From the NCBI GenBank assembly GCA_031380225.1, contig JANNFX010000189.1, forward strand, positions 1 through 10,998: DNA of 10,998 nucleotides, read 5' to 3'. Position numbers and translations under genes: made by a program. The notes beneath the pieces are model-generated. The model saw nothing but the letters and a program-made list of their open reading frames with translations. It was not told the DNA's origin and ran no database searches. Source of the stretch: JANNFX01 sp031380225 (lineage in GTDB: Bacteria > Pseudomonadota > Alphaproteobacteria > Rhizobiales > Hyphomicrobiaceae). Positions 1-5,590 of the stretch are shown here, in pieces (the stretch's first letter is position 1; the number at the start of each line of letters is the position of its first letter).

Positions 1-1
1 C

Positions 2-169
2 CGCGAAGTCGGCGTCGATCTGATTCAGGCTCATAAGTGGTTCAATTTGGCAGCCGTGCGCGGCAGCGAAGAAGCCAAGAGTTACCGTCTAGAGCTGTCA
101 AGCGAGATGTCGAAAGATCAAATCGCTGAGGCACAACGCCAGGCGCGCGAGTGGCTCAGGTTGCATTGA
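2..169 (+). CDS. Sel1-repeat (TPR-like) protein, C-terminal fragment
   Basis: The window opens inside this gene; 55 codons and a TGA stop are visible. The translation contains QAHKWFNLAAVRGSEEAK, a typical last Sel1-like repeat (Ala-His-x-Trp-x-Asn-Leu-Ala-Ala), followed by a charged tail with QIAEAQRQAREWL, which is how many proteobacterial Sel1-repeat proteins end. Such repeats form alpha-solenoids that mediate protein-protein contacts, and the proteins are often exported. The substrate or partner cannot be told from the fragment. It converges on the minus-strand gene that ends at 241. Confidence 0.75.
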   Translation, partial: REVGVDLIQAHKWFNLAAVRGSEEAKSYRLELSSEMSKDQIAEAQRQAREWLRLH

Positions 170-185
170 AGTCGCGTGAGTGGTG

Positions 186-225
186 AGTGGTCAGCCAGAA
201 TTCGAACCACTTACGACTGACCACT
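186..225. terminator. Inverted repeat between convergent genes, possible terminator
   Basis: AGTGGTCAG (186-194) is complementary to CTGACCACT (217-225) across a 22-nt loop. The pairing can continue outward past one mismatch. It sits between the convergent ends of the Sel1 gene and the exported-protein gene, where a bidirectional terminator would be useful, but neither side has a T-tract. It may instead be a dispersed palindromic repeat. Confidence 0.3.
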
Positions 226-240
226 GACGACTTACGATCC

Positions 241-828
241 TTAACACTGGCTAAACAACGACGTGACGCAATTCCACGTTTTCTTGGCGGCCTCAGTTAC
301 CGTGCTGCCAGCCTTCTCGACATTTTCGCCGGCTTTTTGCGTCGTGCCTTTGATGGCGTCTCCTGCAGTTTCGAGACCCTTCTTCGTCGACTCTACGGTC
401 TTCTTGGCCATCTCCTCGACGGTCCTAGGCGGCTCATCCGGTGACTTGGCGTGATCACTGCTGTCGTCAGGCGCCGCAAAAGTCGGATCAGCGGCCGGAG
501 CCTCAGCCTCAGTGGCGGCTGGCGGTGGCGGCATCGCCGGTGCTGCAACGATTTTCATAACCCCAGGGCAAGGCTTGGGCGCACTGCGGGGCACCGAGCA
601 AACTTCGTGGCCGCCGGCTTTCGCCAATTCTGAAATGCACAGGAGCTGCAACCGCGGGTCAGGGGTGGCATCGGCTTCTGTCCCCTCGATGGCGCAGGCA
701 TACATCGCGGCTGGGCCTTCGCAGGTGACGCAATACTCCGCACTTTGGGCTGAGCCAGCGATGGATATGGCGGCTATAGCCAGCGCGGCACTAACAGTCC
801 GGTGCGGCACATCATTTCGAGCTGCCAT
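241..828 (-). CDS. Exported Cys-containing protein with Lys/Thr-rich helical tail
   Basis: No family is recognised. The start at 828 is chosen because GGAGAGGA lies just upstream of that ATG and a clean signal peptide follows; the GTG at 876 would add 16 residues without a ribosome site. In the 195-residue protein, residues 1-30 look like a Sec signal peptide with a hydrophobic Ala/Ile core and probable cleavage after AQSA. Residues 31-90 hold six cysteines (33, 36, 45, 64, 77, 87), including a CVTC pair. Residues 97-135 are Pro/Ala-rich and probably disordered. Residues 136-185 are a Lys/Thr/Ala-rich amphipathic stretch (KKTVES, KKGLETAGDAIKGTTQKAG) resembling LEA or apolipoprotein-like repeats, and two more Cys lie at 187 and 195. 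Periplasmic or surface location is inferred. Confidence 0.75.
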   Translation of the reverse strand: MAARNDVPHRTVSAALAIAAISIAGSAQSAEYCVTCEGPAAMYACAIEGTEADATPDPRLQLLCISELAKAGGHEVCSVPRSAPKPCPGVMKIVAAPAMPPPPAATEAEAPAADPTFAAPDDSSDHAKSPDEPPRTVEEMAKKTVESTKKGLETAGDAIKGTTQKAGENVEKAGSTVTEAAKKTWNCVTSLFSQC

Positions 829-968
829 GCGTCCTCTCCAAGAGATGGCCTGTTCTTTGAGCATAGCAGACGCCACCGTGCCCGAAAGCCCCTAAAGGCG
901 TATTTTTGGCAGATTTTCTAGGTTTGTAAGACGCTTAGCAGTAGGCAGTAGCACCCGGTTTTCGCGGC

Positions 969-997
969 TTGCAATCGCCGGAGCCCACCTCTATAGG
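969..997 (+). promoter_or_regulatory. Sigma-70-type promoter of tRNA-Ser
   Basis: TTGCAA (969-974) and TATAGG (992-997) are separated by exactly 17 bases. Transcription would start near 1004, about 13 bases before the mature tRNA 5' end, a usual distance for a tRNA leader. Confidence 0.6.
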
Positions 998-1016
998 GAA
1001 GTCCTGCCTGATTTGC

Positions 1017-1107
1017 GGAGATGTGGCCGAGTGGCTGAAGGCGGCGCTTTGCTAAAGCGTTATACTCCTAAAGGGTATCGTAGGTTCGAATCCTATCGTC
1101 TCCGCCA
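1017..1107 (+). tRNA. tRNA-Ser (anticodon GCT), CCA encoded
   Basis: The acceptor arms GGAGATG (1017-1023) and CGTCTCC (1097-1103) pair over seven positions with one T-G wobble. A discriminator G at 1104 and an encoded CCA at 1105-1107 follow. The D arm contains GCCGAGTGG. The anticodon loop TTGCTAA carries GCT at 1051-1053 and reads AGC/AGT serine codons. A long variable arm (ATAC pairing with GTAT) marks a class II tRNA, as expected for serine. The T arm contains the usual GGTTCGAATCC. All parts fit a functional gene. Confidence 0.96.
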
Positions 1108-1142
1108 CCTTGCTTCTGCCCAGCTTTGCAGGGCTCCGGTAA

Positions 1143-1527
1143 CTAGCCCGACCTTCTCAAAGGGTTAGGGTCGGCACGTAGGCAAATTTGACGACAGGGC
1201 AGGAGCGATGGGCGCCGCGTAGCTACGTAGCTATCTACGCAAGCGCATCGCGACACACCCTTACGCCAAATTTGCCACGCCCACCACGCCTCGCGTGCCT
1301 CCGCACGACGGGTCGCACGCTCACGGCCGCCCTCGGCTCATGCGCCTGAGGCGCGCAAGCCGGCTTCGTCGGCCTTGGCCCATCCGGGCCGGTTGGGCGG
1401 CTCAACCGTATGCATGGGCTACGCTTTTCGCCGCCGTCCATGCGTTCGCATGGCTCCGCCATGACGCCGCGGATCGACCCGCGGTCGTGCGATGACGATC
1501 CCCAACTCTTTGAGAAGGTCGGGCTAG
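1143..1527. mobile_element. MITE-like element with 28-bp terminal inverted repeats
   Basis: The left end (1143-1170, beginning CTAGCCCGACCTTCTCAAAG) and the right end (1500-1527) are reverse complements over 28 bases with two mismatches. The 385-bp interior contains further palindromes: GGCAAATTTG (1181-1190) with CAAATTTGCC (1267-1276), a perfect AGCTACGTAGCT, GCGCCT/AGGCGC around one base, CATGCG/CGCATG, CATGGC/GCCATG and CCGCGG/CCGCGG. No credible transposase is encoded; the ORFs inside look like by-products of high GC. Size, ends and lack of coding fit a non-autonomous miniature element. The outermost CTAG on both sides could be part of the repeat or a 4-bp target duplication. It begins 35 bp after the tRNA-Ser. 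Confidence 0.65.
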
Positions 1528-1585
1528 CTCCACGCCAAGGCCGTTTGTACTCAAATGCCTGGGTCCAAGAGAAAATTCCCCGGGG

Positions 1586-2500
1586 CTAATCCAATTTCAC
1601 GCGCTCAACTGTCTTGGCCAGGTCCGCAATTCCGGCGGCGCCAGGCTGCGTGCTCCAGTCAGCGAAGTTCCGCATTTCGCCGCTGTCTTTGACGTGACGG
1701 AGGCGAGCGAGATCTATCGTTCCGGTTACCCACTGGGCGGCATTGAGTTTGCCTTCGGCAATGATGCCAGTTTCCGACACGCCATGTTCTGCGGGAACGT
1801 AAATACCGGCGGCACCTTCATTGTGATCAACGGCTGGTGACCACAGTGCTTGGCCGACGGTTGGGCTTTGCACCGTCACGATGGTGTTCTCGAGCGCGCG
1901 CGCCATCGAGCCCGTGCGGACGCGATGGAAGCCTGAGATGCGTTCCGTGCATGATGGCACCAGCACAACATCTGCGCCCGCTTCGGCCAATGCGCGCACG
2001 AGAAGCGGGAACTCGCTGTCATAACAAATTGCGATGCCAAAGGTGCCAATTAAGGTTTCGAACACGCGAAGTGTTGTGCCACCCGTGATGCCCCAGCCGC
2101 GCTCGAACGGCGTCATGATGATTTTTTCTTGGGCGGATACGTTGCCGTGAGGCGTGATGAGTTGCGCCGCGTTGGCGAAGGCGCCTGTAGACGTTTTTAC
2201 CGGGCCCGAGCCAACCAGGATATGCACGCCATGCTTCTTGCCCAATTCGGCATGGAGCGCTACGCGGCTGTCCGCGAGTTCAGCAACCTTGTCGAGCGTG
2301 GCAGCGAGATCGCTATAAACCTTGGGCCCGAAGCAGGCGGCTTGTTCGATGGCCGCGTATTCGGGAAACACCAGCAGCTGAGCGCCAGTTGCGGAGCCCT
2401 TCGCCACCCAATCGCGAATTTTTGTCTCCCATTCGGCGAGCGTCGATGGCTGGCCGATTGGGTATTGCGCGGCGGCGATCGTGAGTGAGTTGCAGGCCAT
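1586..2500 (-). CDS. Carbon-nitrogen hydrolase, nitrilase superfamily (Rim1-like group)
   Basis: Nitrilase-fold enzymes hydrolyse nitriles, amides or related C-N bonds with a Glu-Lys-Cys triad. All three positions are visible in this 304-residue protein: Glu47 in LLVFPEYA, Lys126 in SAQEKIIMTPFERGW, and Cys159 in GIAICYDSEFP. The start at 2500 is fixed by its overlap with the upstream acetyltransferase stop codon (TGATG, one shared base); the longer in-frame start at 2566 lies inside that gene. The overlap implies one mRNA and translational coupling. Length and motifs fit the subgroup whose members often carry a GNAT domain in the same polypeptide. Substrate unknown; cytoplasmic, as no signal peptide is seen. 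Confidence 0.88.
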   Translation of the reverse strand: MACNSLTIAAAQYPIGQPSTLAEWETKIRDWVAKGSATGAQLLVFPEYAAIEQAACFGPKVYSDLAATLDKVAELADSRVALHAELGKKHGVHILVGSGPVKTSTGAFANAAQLITPHGNVSAQEKIIMTPFERGWGITGGTTLRVFETLIGTFGIAICYDSEFPLLVRALAEAGADVVLVPSCTERISGFHRVRTGSMARALENTIVTVQSPTVGQALWSPAVDHNEGAAGIYVPAEHGVSETGIIAEGKLNAAQWVTGTIDLARLRHVKDSGEMRNFADWSTQPGAAGIADLAKTVERVKLD

Positions 2501-3090
2501 CACAACGCCTTCATCCAGAACTGCATGTCGTGGATTGTTTCCACCGGTTGGTCGATGTCCTGCCACTTATAGGTGGCGATGACGCCGGGAACTGGCGCGT
2601 ATCCACGCTTGGACCAAAAGCCATCGAGCGCCCGGTACTCTTTCGGTTTCAATGGGTGATCGCCGGGCCGCACGACACGGCAGAACGTCGAATGGGTGAA
2701 GCCGCCGAGGCGCTTGGCCTGGGCTTCGCGATGATCGAAAAACGCATGTCCCAGGCCATGCCCGCGATGCGAGGTCAACAGCACGCTCTCGCCGCAATAG
2801 AAAATTTTCGAGATGTCATAGCCTGCAGCTTTAAACGGCTCGCCGAATTCGCCGGCGTGTTCGACCATCGGAGCCCCAGTCGAGGCGCCGACGATTTGAT
2901 CGCCGTCACGCGCAACGACGCAGACGGCTCCTTCGGCTTTGAGGAGCTTGGCCAGGTACTCCTGCTCATAATCAAGTGTACCATCGTACAAATATGGCCA
3001 GTCGCGGAATACGACCATACGCAGGCGAGCAAGGTCCGGGACCACAGTCTTGATCTCGTCGCCGGTCAAGGATGTGACGGTGAGGGACAT
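2500..3090 (-). CDS. GNAT-family N-acetyltransferase paired with nitrilase
   Basis: This 196-residue protein has the acetyl-CoA pyrophosphate-binding signature of GNAT enzymes at residues 109-114 (RGHGLG), preceded by a beta strand (GESVLLTS) and by VVARDGDQIVGASTG, the usual strand pair ahead of it. GNAT enzymes move an acetyl group from acetyl-CoA to an amine; the acceptor is unknown here. CGGAG stands six bases before the ATG at 3090, supporting the start. The gene is first of a two-gene operon: its TGA overlaps the ATG of the nitrilase-like hydrolase. In several bacteria the two modules are one bifunctional protein (GNAT first, hydrolase second), so a joint pathway is likely. The full GNAT-like part is present with no sign of damage. 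Confidence 0.87.
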   Translation of the reverse strand: MSLTVTSLTGDEIKTVVPDLARLRMVVFRDWPYLYDGTLDYEQEYLAKLLKAEGAVCVVARDGDQIVGASTGAPMVEHAGEFGEPFKAAGYDISKIFYCGESVLLTSHRGHGLGHAFFDHREAQAKRLGGFTHSTFCRVVRPGDHPLKPKEYRALDGFWSKRGYAPVPGVIATYKWQDIDQPVETIHDMQFWMKAL

Positions 3091-3107
3091 CTGGGCTCCG
3101 TACGTTC

Positions 3108-3134
3108 GGGGTCAGACCCCGCGGGTCTGACCCC
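3108..3134. repeat. Perfect 12-bp hairpin, GGGGTCAGACCC family, copy 1
   Basis: GGGGTCAGACCC (3108-3119) and GGGTCTGACCCC (3123-3134) pair perfectly around a CGC loop. It lies 18 bp upstream of the GNAT start codon, in the 187-bp gap between that gene and the SnoaL-like gene. A second copy with the arms exchanged begins at 3195. It looks like a REP-type dispersed palindrome; a terminator role is possible, but there is no T-tract. Confidence 0.7.
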
Positions 3135-3194
3135 ATGAAGATTCTAGCAACACGCTCTGTTCAAACGAGTTAGTCAATTGAGAAATCCCGGCAT

Positions 3195-3221
3195 GGGGTC
3201 TGACCCTGCGGGTCAGACCCC
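3195..3221. repeat. Perfect 12-bp hairpin, GGGGTCAGACCC family, copy 2
   Basis: GGGGTCTGACCC (3195-3206) and GGGTCAGACCCC (3210-3221) pair perfectly around a TGC loop. Relative to the copy at 3108 the central CAG/CTG is swapped between arms, so the two copies form a head-to-head pair 87 bp apart, as REP elements often do. Confidence 0.7.
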
Positions 3222-3233
3222 TAACGTCTAATC

Positions 3234-3272
3234 GCCCGGCGGCCGGCTCCCCGCAGGGGAGAGTCGCCGGGC
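3234..3272 (-). terminator. Branched GC hairpin after SnoaL-like gene
   Basis: The outer arms GCCCGGCG (3234-3241) and CGCCGGGC (3265-3272) enclose an inner hairpin CTCCCC/GGGGAG with a GCA loop (3247-3261). On the minus strand it begins five bases after the stop of the SnoaL-like gene, where an intrinsic terminator would sit. No clear U-run follows, so termination is plausible but not proven. Confidence 0.4.
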
Positions 3273-3277
3273 ACCAA

Positions 3278-3706
3278 TCAAGAAGACACCTGCATGATCC
3301 AGTCTGTCAGATTGTAATAGGTCGTGACGCGGGCGATCTTGCCGCCACGAACGGAGAAGAACGTTCCCGCCGGCAGCACATACTTTTGACCGTTGGCAGC
3401 GGGCAGACCTTCTTCTGAATTCTTGTAGACGCCATGAACGTTAAACTCTGCCGACGCCCGGCTGCCGTCCTTCGACACCATGACAACAACGTCTTTGAGT
3501 TGCTCTGAATAGTTGTGGTCCATGCGCGCGTTGAAGGCTTTGAATTTGTCTTTGCCCTGGCGGCGTTCGCCCTGGTTGACGTCGTGAATGACATCGTCGG
3601 TCAGGTGATCGAGCATGGCGGCGCTGTCGCCGCGATTGAAGGCTTCATAGTAGGTGCGGATCAACTTAGCGGTTTCAATGCGGGTGGCGCTTTCGGCGTC
3701 GGACAT
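3278..3706 (-). CDS. SnoaL/NTF2-like protein, ketosteroid isomerase-related
   Basis: This 142-residue protein has the size and motif pattern of the NTF2-like alpha+beta barrel family that includes SnoaL cyclases and delta-5-3-ketosteroid isomerases. The N-terminal helix YYEAFNRGD is followed by LTDDVIHDVNQGERRQGKDKF, and near the end come LPAGTFFSVRGGKIARVTTYYN, the usual last strands. The region around HDVNQGE and GLPAANGQKY resembles the steroid-isomerase-related group of conserved unknowns. The start at 3706 is chosen because AAGGAG stands seven bases before it; the longer start at 3811 has no such site. A small hydrophobic ligand in the barrel is expected from the fold, but substrate and pathway are unknown. 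It appears monocistronic. Confidence 0.85.
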   Translation of the reverse strand: MSDAESATRIETAKLIRTYYEAFNRGDSAAMLDHLTDDVIHDVNQGERRQGKDKFKAFNARMDHNYSEQLKDVVVMVSKDGSRASAEFNVHGVYKNSEEGLPAANGQKYVLPAGTFFSVRGGKIARVTTYYNLTDWIMQVSS

Positions 3707-4043
3707 TAGGGGCTCCTTAATTAGCGACGTCTTATCTGGACGTGTCTTTAGCAGGCGCGGGCTGGCGCTTCCAAGGTCAACAGAGTTTATCAGCCGCGAC
3801 ATAGGGCTCAAAGCGGCCGCTTGGGCCGCGACAGCGGATTGGCGAATGGTGCTTCAATGCCATGTGCGGGTCCAGCGCGTAGGCGTCGCGGGATCAGCTC
3901 TACCGTCATGAGCGAGTTGGCAATACTGTTGCGATTCAAACACCTCAGCAGAAAAGTGAATTCGATCACAAATCAGCTATTCGCCTAACGGGTGCTGATG
4001 AAATACAACTCCAATGTTCATTTTCAGAATATTGGAGGTTGCT
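3707..4043. other. Intergenic stretch between divergent genes
   Basis: These 337 bases separate the SnoaL-like gene (minus) from the TIR-like/macro gene (plus) and must hold both promoters. No convincing gene was found. A 6-bp hairpin GCGGCC/GGCCGC with a five-base loop lies at 3813-3829. The sequence becomes AT-rich from about 3940 towards the plus-strand gene, so the right part probably belongs to the transferred segment. No clear sigma-70 pair could be chosen by eye. Confidence 0.5.
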
Positions 4044-5540
4044 ATGCCCGAAGCCGGTGCGCCACTCCCCGACGATGATGACCTCGACGACACCGGATTT
4101 ATGGACAGGACGTGCTTTGTCATCATGCCATTTGGCAAGAAATTCGACAGAAGCACGGTGCCCGACGCCAGTTTTAAATCGAAACCAGACGAACCTCAAA
4201 TGGTTCAGTACCTGCCCGGAGCGGATGTTCCCGTTATTGATTTCAATAGCATCTATGACAAATTAATTCTTCCGGCTGTCGAAGACGCCGCCAAAATAAC
4301 CGAACTCAAAATTGAGTGCACACGATCAGACAAGGCGGGTCGCTCAGGATTTATTCATGGCGAAATGCTCGAACTCGTGGCCAGTGCGGATATCGCGATC
4401 GTCGACATCACGACTCAAAATGCGAACGTCTTTTACGAACTCGGCGTGCGCCACAGTTTCCGTAGAGCGACGACGATCCTGATCCAGAGGCAAGGAACGC
4501 ATATCCCGTTCAACATCGCTGGAATGCGCGTTTTTTCGTATAGCGATGTGATGGAGCCTTCTGAGCCAAATGGAAAATCGCCGCTAGAAAATAGCAAGGA
4601 ACGGCTAACGCAACTGATTGTGGCGAGCGTCAACCAGAAGGAAAACGATAGCCTAGTGCATCAATTGTTGCCCAACGCCAGTGTCGTGTTTGAGCAATGG
4701 CCGATCATGGAGCAGCAACTCGTCTGGTATGATGTTTTAAACCGGAACAAGCTACCTATTCCGATGACTTTGGCGAATGGGAAATCGTCCCGTAAAAGTG
4801 TTGGATTTATAACCGGCGACATACTCGACATTCAGATCGTCGATGTGTGGGTCAATCCCGAAAACACCAAAATGCAGATGGCGCGATTTCACGATGGCAG
4901 CGTGTCGTCGAATATTCGCTACTATGGCGCGCGACGGAGCGAGAGCGGTCACATCCTAGACGATTGTGTAGCAGTCTCGCTCGCGCAGTGCATGGGTGAT
5001 GCCGCGAGTGTCGAGCCTGGTGTGGTGTTTGCAACCGAAGCCGGGACTCTCAGTAAAACGAACAATGTAAAAATGATCATGCATGTGGCTGCACTTCAAG
5101 GTGAGCCGGGAAAAGGTTATCAACCAATCCGCGATTATCCCGGCTGTGTCAGACGTGTATTGGCAGAAATCGACCGGTTGAATGCGTTGCCGCCTGGTGC
5201 GATGACGCCCAAAAAATGGGGTTTCGGAAAATCAGCTCCAGTTACAGGGCCGAAATTAACTGGTCTCAGCTGCGAAACAGTCGTCTTTCCATTGTTCGGA
5301 ACCAGAACATTTGGCCAGCATCCCCAGGCAGTTGCAGAACGGCTTTATCGAGCAGCCGTTGTGTACCTAACCCAAAACCCGGCATCGAAAATCGATACCG
5401 TATACTTTCTCGCTTATACGACCCAGGATCGCGAGTTGAGCGAGCGAGCCCTCGCTGCACTAGCGACACAGAAACTCATAATTCCTTCCCGATACACGGC
5501 GGGCATAAAACCGGCCGCACCCGATGCCCAAGTGACTTAA
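4044..5540 (+). CDS. TIR-like/deoxyribosyltransferase-like domain fused to macro domain
   Basis: This 498-residue protein starts at 4044, where GGAGG stands five bases before the ATG; the ATG at 4014 lacks a site. Residues 24-31 (CFVIMPFG), 104-121 (IHGEMLELVASADIAIVD) and 122-138 (ITTQNANVFYELGVRHS) match the nucleoside-deoxyribosyltransferase/TIR-like fold, with Glu132 as the likely catalytic acid. Members of this superfamily cleave glycosidic bonds of nucleotides or NAD+. Residues 190-255 are a linker. Residues about 260-470 read as a macro domain: VDVWVNPENT (266-275), an Asp/Gly-rich middle, VKMIMHVAALQG, and the phosphate-loop-like VVFPLFGTRTFGQHP (413-427). Macro domains bind or hydrolyse ADP-ribose derivatives. 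Roughly residues 380-409 look like an insertion. The gene stands alone and is AT-richer than its neighbours. An immune or stress role is inferred, not shown. Confidence 0.8.
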   Translation: MPEAGAPLPDDDDLDDTGFMDRTCFVIMPFGKKFDRSTVPDASFKSKPDEPQMVQYLPGADVPVIDFNSIYDKLILPAVEDAAKITELKIECTRSDKAGRSGFIHGEMLELVASADIAIVDITTQNANVFYELGVRHSFRRATTILIQRQGTHIPFNIAGMRVFSYSDVMEPSEPNGKSPLENSKERLTQLIVASVNQKENDSLVHQLLPNASVVFEQWPIMEQQLVWYDVLNRNKLPIPMTLANGKSSRKSVGFITGDILDIQIVDVWVNPENTKMQMARFHDGSVSSNIRYYGARRSESGHILDDCVAVSLAQCMGDAASVEPGVVFATEAGTLSKTNNVKMIMHVAALQGEPGKGYQPIRDYPGCVRRVLAEIDRLNALPPGAMTPKKWGFGKSAPVTGPKLTGLSCETVVFPLFGTRTFGQHPQAVAERLYRAAVVYLTQNPASKIDTVYFLAYTTQDRELSERALAALATQKLIIPSRYTAGIKPAAPDAQVT

Positions 5541-5590
5541 GCGGTACGGGAGTTCCGAGTTGATTGCGAGTAACGCACCCCTTCACCGCC

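Noticed and set aside
1235..1462. 75-codon minus-strand ORF inside the MITE-like element
   Set aside because: No ribosome site, composition dominated by Arg/Pro/Ala from GC-rich hairpins, and it lies wholly inside a palindromic element.
2485..3138. 217-codon plus-strand ORF
   Set aside because: It is the antisense shadow of the GNAT gene, which has clear family motifs and a ribosome site on the minus strand.
3870..3960. tRNA-like look of the stretch with AGCTCTACC and GAGTTGG
   Set aside because: No acceptor stem or T arm can be paired; the resemblance is limited to short words.
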